The notes beneath the pieces were generated by a model. That model was given only the letters and a program-made list of their open reading frames with translations, made no database searches and was not told the DNA's origin. A stretch of DNA of 64,000 nt from assembly GCF_024171815.1 (NCBI RefSeq), contig NZ_JAMTCJ010000004.1, positions 889,491 through 953,490 on the forward strand, given 5' to 3'. Positions within the stretch are counted from its first letter, which is position 1. Each line of letters opens with the position of its first letter. Below, one piece after another: positions 6,675 through 16,979 of the stretch. The stretch is from Williamsia maris. Its GTDB lineage: Bacteria > Actinomycetota > Actinomycetes > Mycobacteriales > Mycobacteriaceae. The position numbers were made by a program, and so were the translations under genes.

Positions 6675-9600
6675 GTGGAGGGCACCGAGGCGTCGGCGGA
6701 CACGGCGGGGTAGCTGCCCGCGTCGTCGAGTCGTGCGGCGGGATCGAGCAGCAGTGCGGCCTCACGCTCGGTGTCGGTGTTGCTCTCCCCGAGACGGCGG
6801 TTCGGCGGGCGCTGGTAGAGCGGCGCTCCCCCGCACATCGCCTCGAGCATCCGCTGGTTGCCCAGACGTGCACGGTCGGCGGCAGCCTTCCGGTAGGTCT
6901 CGCGCGCCGCCGGATCGAGTGCCTGCACAAAGGCTTCCGGGTGTACGACCGCGATGAGACCCGACACGTGGCCGAACCCGAGGCTGGTCAGCAGTCCCGC
7001 CTTGAGCGGGAATCGCGAACCCAGTCGCAGCGGCTCGGTGACCCACACCAGGTGCTCGTGGGAGGCCATCACCTCGTCGACGCAGTCCAGACTGCGGTTG
7101 GGCGGGATGACCCCGTCGCGCAGCATCTGGCACAGCCCGATGAGCTGGAACGCGGCCGCGCCACCCTTGGAGTGTCCGGTCAGCGACTTCTGCGAGACGA
7201 CGAACAGCGGTGCCCCGTCGTTGCGACCCAGCGCGCCGGCGAGACGCTCGTGCAGATCGGCCTCGTTGGGGTCGTTGGCCTTGGTCGAGGTGTCGTGCTT
7301 GGAGACCAGCGCGACGTCGTCGGCGCTGACTCCCAGGGCGGACAGCGACCGGGCGAGACCCGAATCCTGCTTGCCACGTGCCGCACCCAACGCACCGATA
7401 CCCGGCGCGGGGATCGACGTGTGCACGCCGTCGCCGAAGCTCTGCGCCCAGGCGACCACTCCGAGGACCGGCAACCCCATCTCGGCGGCCACGTCACCAC
7501 GGGCCAGCAGCACGGTGCCACCGCCCTGGGACTCGACGAAACCACCGCGGCGACGGTCGTTGGCACGGGAGAACCGGCGCGGATCGATCCCGCGCGCAGC
7601 CATCTTCGCCGAGTCGGCCGTGGCAGACATGTCGCCGAAGCCCACGATCCCCTCGATGCCGAGGTCGTCGAAACCACCGGCCACGGCGAACAGCGCCTTG
7701 CCGAGCTTGATCTTGTCGACGCCCTCCTCCACCGAGACCGCGGCGGTCGCACAGGCCGCGACCGGATGGATCATCGCGCCGTAGCTGCCGATGTAGGACT
7801 GCACGACGTGCGCGGCGATCACGTTCGGGAGCGCTTCCTGCAGGATGTCGTTCGCCTTGGACTCGCCGAGGAGCGTGTCGATGTACAGCGAGCGCATCGA
7901 CTCCATGCCGCCCATGCCGGTGCCCTGGGTGTTGGCCACCAGACCGGGGTGCACCCAGCGCATCAGTTCCGACGGCTCGAAGCCCGAGGACAGGAACGCG
8001 TCCACCGTGGCGACGAGGTTCCACAGCCCGACCCGGTCGACGGACTCGGCCATGTCGGCCGAGATCCCCCAGCGGGTGGGGTCGAATCCGGTCGGGATCT
8101 GCCCACCGACGGTGCGGGTGAGTTCGAAACGACGCGGCACCCGGATCTCGGTGCCTGCACGACGGGTCACCTGCCAGTCACCGGTCTCGGCGTTGGCGAC
8201 GATGCGCGTCTTCTCCGGATCGGCGGCGGCGAAGGCACGGGCCTCGTCCTCCGAGGTCACCGAGAACGACAGGTCCTCGTCGAGGAAGACCGACTGCAGC
8301 AGCGGGGCCGAGTTGTCGACCATGGCGCCGGCGTCGTCGTAGCGACGGATGCCGCAGCGTTCGACGACCGCGTCGTGGTACCGATCGGCGATCTCGCTCT
8401 CGGCCACCGGGTCACCGGACTCGGAGTCGTACCACCCCGGCTTCGGGGTCTCCTCCCAGAGAATCAGACCGGTGTTCCAGGCCAGCTCGAGAACGCCTGC
8501 CGCCGAGAGCTTCTCGTCGACCTCCATCTCGAAACGGGTGCGTGCGCTGCCGTACGGCCCCAGCTCGCCGGTGCCGACGATGACCACGAGGTCCTCGGGC
8601 GCGACGTCGAGCGCGGGCCAGGACGGCACCGTGGCGGCGGACGGTCGTGCCGGGAACGGCAGTGCCGCGACGGTGGCCTGAGCGGCCGGCTCGTCGAGGT
8701 CGGACGTCGCGGTCTCGGATGCGACCGCGGCGAGCGCCTTGAGATCCAGCGTCGCCGGATCGAGGCCCGTCGTGAAGTCGGCGTCGACCGGCCGGACACG
8801 GGCATCCGCCCGCATCTGTGCCGAGCACAGACCCAGCAGTTCGTCGGCCATCTCCTCGGTGGTCCAGGTCCGGACACCGGCGGCCTCCACGGCGGCGACC
8901 ATGCCGTCGTTGTGGCCCATGAGACCGGTTCCGCGAACCCACCCGATCAGGGCGTGCGCCAGGGTGACCGTGCTGTTCCACGAGTCCTCGGCACCCCATC
9001 GGGTCACGAGGGCGTCGAGGGCGGCCTTGCTCTCGCCGTAGGCGCCGTCGCCGCCGAACATCCCGCGGTTGGGCGATCCGGGCAGGACCACGTGCAGTCG
9101 TGCCTCGAGATCGTGGTCGGCCGCGATGGATCCGAGGCCCGCGATCAGCCGTTCGACCGACCACAGCAGGACCTTCATCTCCAGCTCGGCGCGACCGCCC
9201 GCGTCGGTGAGGTCGCCGGCGACCCGCGGAGCGGCGAACGGGAACAGCAGGGTGGGCTTGAGGGCCGGCTTCACGACACCGGTGGTGCCGCCGAGGTTCT
9301 CGGTCTGTTCGCCGCCGATCCACTCGACGAGGTCGTCGACGTCGGTGTACGAGCTCATGTTCGCCGAGGCGAGCCAGAGCGACGCACCGGCACGGGCGTT
9401 CTCGCGGTACAGCTTCTTGAAGAACGCGATACGGGTGTCGTCGAGCCGCGAGCTGGTCGCGATGACCGTGGCCCCGCCGGCGAGCAGACGTCCGGCGACC
9501 GCGGCCGCGATGGACCCGGCGCTCGCACCGGTGACCACGGCGATCTCGGACTCCCAGATCCCGCGGGCGGGATCCTGCGCCGCGTGGGCGATGGCCTCGT

Positions 9601-12600
9601 AGGTTCGGGCGTGCACCGGGTGGCCGGCGGCCAATGCCTTGCCCTGCCACCAGGTCGCGTGATGGGCGACGGTGTCGCCCGCACCGGCGAAGCGCGGGGC
9701 GACATGGTCGAAACGATCGTGCAGATCGTGCTCGTCCTCCACCCAGATCCGGGCGAGATCCTCACGGGCGGTGGCCCATCGGTCGTCGACCAGGACCGTA
9801 CGACGCTCGTCGAACGCCGGGGCCACGGTGCGGAACCAGTCGGCGCCGAGTTCGGCGCTGACACGGTCCACCACGGCCTGGGTGTCGTCGGACTCCTCGG
9901 TCGCGATGCCCGCGACCTCGTCGTCGAGACCCAGCTTGGTCAGGATCACGCGGGCGGCGCTGGCGAGTGCACCGGTGCGGCCGGTGAACTGCTCGGTCAG
10001 CTCGCCGAGTGCGGCCACGTCGACCGTTCCACCGGAGGCACCCTCGGCCGCCGGCTTCGACACCGGCACACCGCGTTCGGCGCCCACCGCGGAGACCGCG
10101 GCGTCGATGAGTGCGTCGAGTCCGTCGGCGTTGCTCACCGGGGCACTCAACAGACCACCGAGGTCTCCCCCGCGGACGCTGACCCCCTCGCGGCTTCCGA
10201 GTGCGACGGCAACGGTGGTGTGCAGGACCCACCCGGAGTCGAGCTGCCACACCGACGACAGCCGGTCACCGATGTAGGACGGGCGCTTGTTGACCGGACC
10301 GAACACCTTGCGGATCTGGTCGTTGATCGCGTCGGTCAGCACCGCACCGAACGGCTTGTAGCCGCGGGCGAGGCTGTTGACCGTGGACGCCAGCGCCGCC
10401 ATGTCGGCCTCGGCGGCGCCGTCGATCGCACCGAGTCCGAGCTCACCGCCGATGTCGAGCAGCAACTGGTTGCGTCGTGAGGAGACCCCGTCGCACAGCG
10501 CCTCGATGGTGTCGGCGGCACCGATCTGATCGGTACGCATCTTGGTCCACAGCGCGATCACCGATCGCACGGCGTCGGCGGGCGCGAACGCGAGGTCGTC
10601 GGGTCGCGGACCACCCGCGGGTGCGGCGGCGACGGCCGGAGTCGGTGTCGCGGCAACGGGCTCGGCGGCCGGCGTCTCGGTCGCGGTGGCGGTGTCCTCG
10701 GGCTCGTCGATCTCGACGTCGGCATCCTGCGCGAGGACGACCAGGCTGTCGCGTTCGAGGTTGAGCACCTGCACCGCCGAGCGGGCGTAACCGTCCAGCT
10801 TCAGCGTGTTGGCCGCGAGACCGGACAGCGTGGGTGCCGATTTCACACCGATCTCGACGAACCGCTCGATGCCGATGCCCCCGAGATCCGGGGTGGCGAA
10901 GAGCAGCTCCTGGGTCTCGATCCAGCGGACCGGGCTGGCGAACTGCCATGCGAGGAGCTCGATCAGGACGATGCGCGCCAGGCGACCGGGGTCGGCGGCG
11001 ACGGTGTCCCAGTCGGCGAGCACGGCGTCGAGCGGATCCGACGGGACGAGCTCGGCGATCTCGGCGACGAACTCGCGCTCGAGGCTGAACATGCGCGGGA
11101 CAAGGTTGGGGATGTAGTGGCCGATGAGGATGGCCGGGTCGAACGACTCGGGCAGCAGCTCCTCGAGACGGTGACGGAACTCCGGGACGCCGTCGCGCAG
11201 GACGGTCGAGTGGAACGGGACGTCGATGCCGGGGATCAGGATGAACGCACGCTTGCCGCCGACGAGCGCACGGCGCCGGTCGATCTCGGCCTCGAGGTGT
11301 TCGAGTCCGCGGACGGTGCCCGCGATGGCGTACTGCGAACCCAACAGGTTGAGGTTGACGACCTCGAGGAACTCCCCCGACGCCGTGCCGACGAAGGTGA
11401 CGAAGTCGGCGACCTCGGCGTCGGCCAGCTCGAACTGGCTGGGCCGGATGGCCGCGAGCCGATAGTTGCTGCGGCCCAGCTCGTCACGCGGGACGAGATG
11501 ATGCATGGCCTCGCCGCGCTGGAACACGACCTCGAGGACGGCCTCGAGCGGGAGCACGCCGGCACACGCGGCGAGCGCGTTGTACTCGCCGACGGAGTGC
11601 CCGCAGGTGATGGCGTTCTCGACGAAGCCGCCGGACTCCTTGAGCTCGGCGATCTGCGCGACACCGAGGACGGCCATGGCGACCTGGGTGAACTGGGTGA
11701 GGAACAGGACGCCGTCGGGATGCTGGTAAGTGGTGCCCCGTGCGACCAGGGTCGTCGGGTTGTCCCGGACCACGGCGAGGATCGAGAAGCCCAGCGCCGA
11801 GCGGGTGTGCTTGTCGGCGCGGTCCCAGATCTCCCGGGCGGCCTTGGAGCGCGAGCGGGCGTCGAGACCCATGCCCTTGCTCTGGATGCCCTGGCCCGGG
11901 AAGGCGTAGACGGTGCGCGGTGCGGCCAGTCGGCCCGTCGCGGTCATGACCAGGCGATCACCGACCTTGCAGGTCACCTCCACGACCTCACAGCCGTGGT
12001 CGAGTCCCACACGATCGGCGCGCACGGTGATCTCGTCGCCGGTGCGGACCATGCCCATGAAGCGGGTGGTCCAGCCCAGGATCGGGCGCGGAGCCGGGAT
12101 CGGGTTCTTCGCGTCGGTCGCGGTGACCACGTGCTGCGCGGCCGCCGAGAGCCACATGCCGTGCACGATCGGCTCGCCGAGACCCGCGAGGCGGGCGGCG
12201 CGGGAGTCGGTGTGGATCGGGTTGCGGTCACCGGAGACCAGCGCGAACCCGTGCATCCGGGTCGGGGCGGTGATGGTCGTCTGGCGGATGAGCTTGCGGG
12301 TGGCGTCGGTCTCGTCGGCGATGGCTCCACCGGCACGCACGGGGTCGGCCAGCGCTCCGTCTCCGAGTCGCCCGCGGATCGCGAAACGCTCGGCCAGGGT
12401 GGCGATGTGGGTGCCGTCGACGTCGGTGATCGTGACGTCGACCTCCACGACGCGTCCGAGATCGGTGTCGTGGACGGCGCCGAGGGTCGCGGTGATGGAC
12501 AGTTCGGTGTCGGTCCGCGGGAGCAGGCCGTCCACCGCGATGGCGTGGTCGAGGTGGACCAGGTCGAGCAACCCCTCGACCGCCGGGGTGCCGTCCGCGG

Positions 12601-15600
12601 TCTGCGCGGCACCGATGACGCTGAACACGCTGGGCCAGCACAGCCCGACGAGGGTGTCCGGGATGGCGAAGCCGGTCGTGCCGGCCGGGATGGTGGCGCT
12701 CAGACGCTCCGGCAGCGTGTAGGCGGTGACCGCGGAGTGATCGGCGGCGAGGTCCGCGGTCCAGGTCGCGGAGCTGGTGGCGACACCGTCGACGACCTGC
12801 GCCAGCGATCCGCCTGCGGCGACGGCCAGGATCGACCGCATCGCGTCGGACGCGGCGTCGAGGGTGACCCTCGGCGATCCGCCGTCGACGATGCTCGCGT
12901 CGATCGTCATGGCGATGGACACCGAGGAGGCCGCGATGGGGATGGTCGCGACGACGGTGTCGCCGTCGCGTTCGAGGACCGATCCGGTCGGCTCGTGCTC
13001 GGCACGGTCGGCGTGCGGCAGGGTCCAGGCGTCCCGGTCGCCGAGGAGCGCGATCGGGTTGGGCACGATGCGATCGGCCCACAGGACCGAGTCGGATTCG
13101 ATGACGTCGACGAGGACGCCGGAGCCGGCGACGAGTCCGGCGCGTCGGCGGCCGGTGACCTCGACGGGCTCGACACCACGGGCGGTCAGGTCGGTGACGA
13201 CCTGCGCCTCGAAGCGGTCCAGGAGATCGCCGACCGGCTCGTCGACGCGCGTGATGCCTGCGACGGCGACGGGTCCGGGGATGATGCAGACCTCGTCGGC
13301 GCTGTACCGCGCGTCATGTGCCTGCCACAGCGAATCGCTGCGCCACCACCGGCGGACGTCCTTGTCGACGACGGGCACGAAGTTGACCGGCTTGCCGGGG
13401 GTCTTGCAGAGGCCGAGGAAGAAGGCGACGTCGGCGGGATGCAGGGTGTCGGAGTCGATCTCGGGGTAGACGCCACCCAGTGCGTCGATGGCGGCGTGCG
13501 CGTTGTCGGTGGACGACGTCGCACCGAACAGGGTGACGATCTCGCCACGGTCGGCGGGGTTCATCCGGGCCTCGGTGCGCTGCAACATCTCGGCGAAACG
13601 CTCGCGCCAGGTGATGTCGGCCCACTGTGCCTCGACACCGGCGTCGGCGCCCACGGCGAGATCGGCGTAGCGGGTGAGCCACCGGCGGTAGGTCATGGTG
13701 GTGACGTCGCCGAAGTACGGCTTGGCGGTGACATCGAGTGCGGCGATGATCTCGTCGCGGCGGTCGGCCACGGCGTCACCGTCGCCGGCGACCTCGTCGA
13801 GCAGACGGCCACACCGCGAGGCGGCGTTGTCGATCTCGTGGATGTCGGCGCCCAGTTGGCTACGGCCCGAGGCCATTCCGTCGCTGGAGTACCCCGCACC
13901 GATCCAGGCGTCGCATCCGGGGGTGTCGACGAGCAGCTGCTTGACGTCGGGCGACGTGGTCGCCTCGAGGACCGCCATGGTGACGGTTCCCAGCAGGATC
14001 CCGTCGACCGGCATCGTCGGGTAGCCGTGCGCATGCGCCCAGGTCCCGGTCAGGTACTCGCTGGCCCGCTCGGGGGTGCCGATGCCGCCACCGACACAGA
14101 TGACCGCGTTGGGCCGTGCGCGCAGCTCGGCGTACGTCGCGAGGAGCAGATCGTCGAGGTCCTCCCACGAGTGGTGCCCACCCGCGCGACCGCCCTCGAT
14201 GTGAACGATGATCGCGTGCCCGGGGACCTCGGCGGCGATGCGGACGACGGAGCGGATCTGCTCGACGGTGCCCGGCTTGAACGCGACGTGGGAGATCCCG
14301 GCCTCGGCCAGTTCCTCGACCAGCGCGACCGCGTCCTCGAGTTCGGGCAGGCCTGCGGAGACGACGACACCGTCGATGGGGGCGCCTGCGGCGCGGGCCT
14401 TCTGCACGAGGCGCTTTCCGCCCAGCTGCAGCTTCCACAGGTAGGGGTCGAGGAACAGCGCGTTGAACTGCGCCTGACGACCGGGCTCGAGCAGCTCGGT
14501 CAGTCGCGCGACGTTGTCGGCGAAGATCGCCTCGGTGACCTGTCCGCCGCCGGCGAGCTCGGCCCAGTGTCCGGCGTTGGCGGCTGCGGCGACGATGGCC
14601 GGGTCGACGGTGGTCGGCGTCATGCCTGCCAGCAACATCGGTGAACGACCGGTCAACCGGGTGAAGGAGGTCTCCACGACCTGACGGCCGGTGGGCAGCG
14701 TGGCCAGGGTCGGGGCGTACTGGGTCCAGGGACGCTGGACCTCGGGGATGCCGCCGGGGGCGAACAGGTTCCGCTGGCCCCCGCGCAGGCTGGCGGAGAT
14801 GCAGCCGACGCCGCGACCGCGCAGCACCGGCACCGACAGCCGCGTCGCGACGTCACCGGGACCGAGGTCGAGCAACCACGCGGCGCCCTTCTCGGCGACA
14901 CCGTCGAGCGCTGCCACCCAGTCGACCGGGGCGACGAGGACGGCGTCGGCCCGCGCGATCGCCCAGGAGACGTCGAGGCCACAGCGACCGGCCCACTCGC
15001 CCACCAGGTCGCGGGCCTTGCTCAGACCCTCGTGGTGGAAGGCGATGCCGACGGCCAGCGGATCGAAGACCGGCGCGAACGGGGCGCCGCCCATGACCTT
15101 GTCCTTGCGGGCGGCGGTCTCCGTCGCGGCGACGGTGTCACAGAACTGCTCGAACGCGCGCAGGTGACGCGGCGATCCGGACAGGACGACCGACCGGCGG
15201 CCGTTGCGGATGCCGACGACCGGCGCGTTGTCCAGGTCGGGTCCGCGCAGCGAGGAGCGGAACTCGGCGACGAGGTCGTCGATCCGTGCGGGGTCGACGT
15301 TGGTGATCGAGAGCATCGGGGTGCCGTCGGCGGTCGGGACCAGCCCGGCGCGACGTCCCACGACGGCACCGGCTGCGCCGATGAGGTGCGCGAGCGCGAG
15401 GAGCGCACCGTCGCCACCGGTGGAGTTCTCCGCATCGTCGGTGACCGCGTCGATGGCGAGGACGCCCTGGGAGTGTCCGACGATGGCGGTCGGCGCGAGC
15501 TCGGACGTGTCGAGGCCCTGCTTGCGCAGTGCTGCGATCGCGGCGAGCTGGGTCAGCAGGATGCCGGGTACCGACTGGGCGGCGCTCTGCAGGGTCAGCG

Positions 15601-15913
15601 CGGTGGGCACCGGCTCGTCGGCGCCCAGGGCGTGCACCCAGGTGAGCGGATGGAAACCGTCGGGCCGACCGGCGACCAGGTCGTCGGCCACCGGTGCGAG
15701 CAGACGCTCGGCGGCGTCCACGATCTGCGCGATGCTCCGGTCGAGTTCGGCGTCGACCACCAGTTCGGCCAGCGCCGGCAACCACGGGACACCCTGTCCG
15801 CCGAAGCTGATCGCGTACGGGTCACCGTCGCGGAGACGCTGGATCAGGGTGTCGTCGGGACGGCGTGCCGCCGCGGAATCGCCGGGGCCACTGCGGAACT
15901 GATGGACGGTCAC
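6671..15913 (-). CDS. fas: type I fatty acid synthase
   Basis: Single-chain multifunctional synthase of 3080 residues (M. tuberculosis FAS about 3069) producing acyl-CoA for membrane lipids and mycolic acid alpha-branches. Domain order: acetyltransferase (GHSQG, Ser148), FMN enoyl reductase (from about 430), hot-dog dehydratase (GDRNPIHTD near 1230), malonyl/palmitoyl transferase (GHSVGEYNALAA near 1437), ACP (near 1800-1830, serine in GVSSRRNQ), ketoreductase (VVTGASAGSIAAA near 2129) and ketosynthase (Cys in VAACATAAVS near 2720, SKHDTSTKAND near 2870, GHSKGG near 2914). GTG start with GAGGAG upstream. Long frames on the opposite strand are GC-bias shadows. Confidence 0.98.
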   Translation of the reverse strand: MTVHQFRSGPGDSAAARRPDDTLIQRLRDGDPYAISFGGQGVPWLPALAELVVDAELDRSIAQIVDAAERLLAPVADDLVAGRPDGFHPLTWVHALGADEPVPTALTLQSAAQSVPGILLTQLAAIAALRKQGLDTSELAPTAIVGHSQGVLAIDAVTDDAENSTGGDGALLALAHLIGAAGAVVGRRAGLVPTADGTPMLSITNVDPARIDDLVAEFRSSLRGPDLDNAPVVGIRNGRRSVVLSGSPRHLRAFEQFCDTVAATETAARKDKVMGGAPFAPVFDPLAVGIAFHHEGLSKARDLVGEWAGRCGLDVSWAIARADAVLVAPVDWVAALDGVAEKGAAWLLDLGPGDVATRLSVPVLRGRGVGCISASLRGGQRNLFAPGGIPEVQRPWTQYAPTLATLPTGRQVVETSFTRLTGRSPMLLAGMTPTTVDPAIVAAAANAGHWAELAGGGQVTEAIFADNVARLTELLEPGRQAQFNALFLDPYLWKLQLGGKRLVQKARAAGAPIDGVVVSAGLPELEDAVALVEELAEAGISHVAFKPGTVEQIRSVVRIAAEVPGHAIIVHIEGGRAGGHHSWEDLDDLLLATYAELRARPNAVICVGGGIGTPERASEYLTGTWAHAHGYPTMPVDGILLGTVTMAVLEATTSPDVKQLLVDTPGCDAWIGAGYSSDGMASGRSQLGADIHEIDNAASRCGRLLDEVAGDGDAVADRRDEIIAALDVTAKPYFGDVTTMTYRRWLTRYADLAVGADAGVEAQWADITWRERFAEMLQRTEARMNPADRGEIVTLFGATSSTDNAHAAIDALGGVYPEIDSDTLHPADVAFFLGLCKTPGKPVNFVPVVDKDVRRWWRSDSLWQAHDARYSADEVCIIPGPVAVAGITRVDEPVGDLLDRFEAQVVTDLTARGVEPVEVTGRRRAGLVAGSGVLVDVIESDSVLWADRIVPNPIALLGDRDAWTLPHADRAEHEPTGSVLERDGDTVVATIPIAASSVSIAMTIDASIVDGGSPRVTLDAASDAMRSILAVAAGGSLAQVVDGVATSSATWTADLAADHSAVTAYTLPERLSATIPAGTTGFAIPDTLVGLCWPSVFSVIGAAQTADGTPAVEGLLDLVHLDHAIAVDGLLPRTDTELSITATLGAVHDTDLGRVVEVDVTITDVDGTHIATLAERFAIRGRLGDGALADPVRAGGAIADETDATRKLIRQTTITAPTRMHGFALVSGDRNPIHTDSRAARLAGLGEPIVHGMWLSAAAQHVVTATDAKNPIPAPRPILGWTTRFMGMVRTGDEITVRADRVGLDHGCEVVEVTCKVGDRLVMTATGRLAAPRTVYAFPGQGIQSKGMGLDARSRSKAAREIWDRADKHTRSALGFSILAVVRDNPTTLVARGTTYQHPDGVLFLTQFTQVAMAVLGVAQIAELKESGGFVENAITCGHSVGEYNALAACAGVLPLEAVLEVVFQRGEAMHHLVPRDELGRSNYRLAAIRPSQFELADAEVADFVTFVGTASGEFLEVVNLNLLGSQYAIAGTVRGLEHLEAEIDRRRALVGGKRAFILIPGIDVPFHSTVLRDGVPEFRHRLEELLPESFDPAILIGHYIPNLVPRMFSLEREFVAEIAELVPSDPLDAVLADWDTVAADPGRLARIVLIELLAWQFASPVRWIETQELLFATPDLGGIGIERFVEIGVKSAPTLSGLAANTLKLDGYARSAVQVLNLERDSLVVLAQDADVEIDEPEDTATATETPAAEPVAATPTPAVAAAPAGGPRPDDLAFAPADAVRSVIALWTKMRTDQIGAADTIEALCDGVSSRRNQLLLDIGGELGLGAIDGAAEADMAALASTVNSLARGYKPFGAVLTDAINDQIRKVFGPVNKRPSYIGDRLSSVWQLDSGWVLHTTVAVALGSREGVSVRGGDLGGLLSAPVSNADGLDALIDAAVSAVGAERGVPVSKPAAEGASGGTVDVAALGELTEQFTGRTGALASAARVILTKLGLDDEVAGIATEESDDTQAVVDRVSAELGADWFRTVAPAFDERRTVLVDDRWATAREDLARIWVEDEHDLHDRFDHVAPRFAGAGDTVAHHATWWQGKALAAGHPVHARTYEAIAHAAQDPARGIWESEIAVVTGASAGSIAAAVAGRLLAGGATVIATSSRLDDTRIAFFKKLYRENARAGASLWLASANMSSYTDVDDLVEWIGGEQTENLGGTTGVVKPALKPTLLFPFAAPRVAGDLTDAGGRAELEMKVLLWSVERLIAGLGSIAADHDLEARLHVVLPGSPNRGMFGGDGAYGESKAALDALVTRWGAEDSWNSTVTLAHALIGWVRGTGLMGHNDGMVAAVEAAGVRTWTTEEMADELLGLCSAQMRADARVRPVDADFTTGLDPATLDLKALAAVASETATSDLDEPAAQATVAALPFPARPSAATVPSWPALDVAPEDLVVIVGTGELGPYGSARTRFEMEVDEKLSAAGVLELAWNTGLILWEETPKPGWYDSESGDPVAESEIADRYHDAVVERCGIRRYDDAGAMVDNSAPLLQSVFLDEDLSFSVTSEDEARAFAAADPEKTRIVANAETGDWQVTRRAGTEIRVPRRFELTRTVGGQIPTGFDPTRWGISADMAESVDRVGLWNLVATVDAFLSSGFEPSELMRWVHPGLVANTQGTGMGGMESMRSLYIDTLLGESKANDILQEALPNVIAAHVVQSYIGSYGAMIHPVAACATAAVSVEEGVDKIKLGKALFAVAGGFDDLGIEGIVGFGDMSATADSAKMAARGIDPRRFSRANDRRRGGFVESQGGGTVLLARGDVAAEMGLPVLGVVAWAQSFGDGVHTSIPAPGIGALGAARGKQDSGLARSLSALGVSADDVALVSKHDTSTKANDPNEADLHERLAGALGRNDGAPLFVVSQKSLTGHSKGGAAAFQLIGLCQMLRDGVIPPNRSLDCVDEVMASHEHLVWVTEPLRLGSRFPLKAGLLTSLGFGHVSGLIAVVHPEAFVQALDPAARETYRKAAADRARLGNQRMLEAMCGGAPLYQRPPNRRLGESNTDTEREAALLLDPAARLDDAGSYPAVSADASVPST

Positions 15914-16442
15914 TGAATGGGTCTCCTCGTGGTGGCAGCCGAACTGGCTGGGTGCACTGGTGTGGTCGTGATGTGAACATCGGTGGCGTCATCGCCATCG
16001 GAGGTGGTGGGGGTCGCCGGGAAGCACGACCCGGCGTCGGGGCGGTCACGGCGTCATCGACGACGCTCGTCCACTCCCGGCGGCCGCAGCTCATCGGTGA
16101 GCGGGTCGAGTTCGGTTGTCGCGCAATGATCGTCCGGGTCGAGTCGGGGGTACTCGCCTGACGCCTCATCTCTTGGCAACTCACACATGTTCGCACACGA
16201 AAATGAGGGATCCCTCATGTTCTGTGGTGACCCGTGGGTATACCCGCCAGTAACCCCGCGGGTAACAAGTGGGCCGCTCCGGCGGGTCATCCGTTCGAGG
16301 GAACGAACCGCACGTCAGGGTCGGTTTTCCGCTCGCCATCGAGCGATGGGACAACGTCCACGGTTCGTTATCGAATCGTTACAACGGTTCGTGGCGCCGT
16401 GCCGCGCGTCGCGAGGGGTGAACGCTTCGTAGGGTGTCGGAC
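15914..16442. promoter_or_regulatory. fas / HIT-gene divergent control region (529 bases, no gene)
   Basis: No convincing coding frame is seen. It should carry the fas promoter. Visible structures are the perfect 16-bp palindrome ATGAGGGATCCCTCAT (16203-16218), a nearby GGGTATACCC palindrome, and GGTTCGTT-type repeats (inverted copy 16302-16309, direct copies 16362-16369 and 16386-16392). In mycobacteria fas is controlled by the TetR-type FasR acting on repeats upstream of fas; I cannot say whether any of these matches that operator. Confidence 0.5.
16203..16218. promoter_or_regulatory. 16-bp perfect palindrome upstream of fas
   Basis: ATGAGGGATCCCTCAT reads the same on both strands and lies 290 bases before the fas start. 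A perfect 16-mer palindrome is unlikely by chance at a given site and could be a dimer-binding operator. The bound protein is not known. Confidence 0.45.
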
Positions 16443-16865
16443 ATGAGCGACTGTGTGTTCTGCGCCATCGTCACCGGTTCCGCACCGGCCCGGATCGTCT
16501 ACTCAGACGAGCACGTCGTCGCGTTCCTCGACATCCGGCCGGTGCGTCCGGGGCACACCCTGGTGATCCCGCGAGACCACATTCCGGATCTGGCCGGGGT
16601 CAGCAGCGATGTGGGCGCTCGACTGTTCGACGGCGCCCGCACGGTGGGGGCGGCGTTGCGGGCGTCGAGCATCGCCGCCGACGGCGTGAACGTGATGATC
16701 AACGACGGCCGCGCGGCGTTCCAGACCGTGTTCCACACCCACGTCCACGTGGTCCCCCGGCACACCGGTGACCGCATCACCCTCGCGAAGGGATTGGTCG
16801 TCCGCCGGGATCCCGATGCCGACGCGACCGCGGACGCGATCCGGGACGTCATCGCACCGACCTGA
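16443..16865 (+). CDS. HIT-family nucleotide hydrolase/transferase
   Basis: 140-residue histidine-triad protein. The catalytic motif HTHVHVVPR is near residue 103, and the N-terminal CVFCAIV carries the usual zinc-type cysteines of the family. Members hydrolyse AMP-linked nucleotides such as adenosine phosphoramidates or Ap4A; the substrate here is not determined. The ATG at 16443 was chosen; a GTG three codons earlier is in frame. Monocistronic, convergent with the helicase-nuclease gene. Confidence 0.93.
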   Translation: MSDCVFCAIVTGSAPARIVYSDEHVVAFLDIRPVRPGHTLVIPRDHIPDLAGVSSDVGARLFDGARTVGAALRASSIAADGVNVMINDGRAAFQTVFHTHVHVVPRHTGDRITLAKGLVVRRDPDADATADAIRDVIAPT

Positions 16866-16933
16866 TCCGCCGACCGTGCCGAAACGACGTGCCCACCGTG
16901 CCGTCACCGCACACGCGGCACGATCGACGGGCG

Positions 16934-16971
16934 GTTTCGGCCCGCTCGGAGGGTCGTTTCGGCCCGCTCGG
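16934..16971. repeat. two direct copies of GTTTCGGCCCGCTCGG
   Basis: Identical 16-base units at 16934-16949 and 16956-16971 (22-base period) in the 114-base gap between the convergent HIT and helicase genes. There is no inverted-repeat terminator. Origin is probably slippage; no function is implied. Confidence 0.7.
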
Positions 16972-16979
16972 CGGCGGGG

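Noticed and set aside
6941..10480. 1179-codon open frame on the plus strand opposite fas
   Set aside because: It is the mirror frame of the FAS gene, caused by GC-rich third codon positions; the residues (Asp/Gly/Arg/Val-rich) have no protein-like motifs. The same applies to 11117-14644 plus strand.
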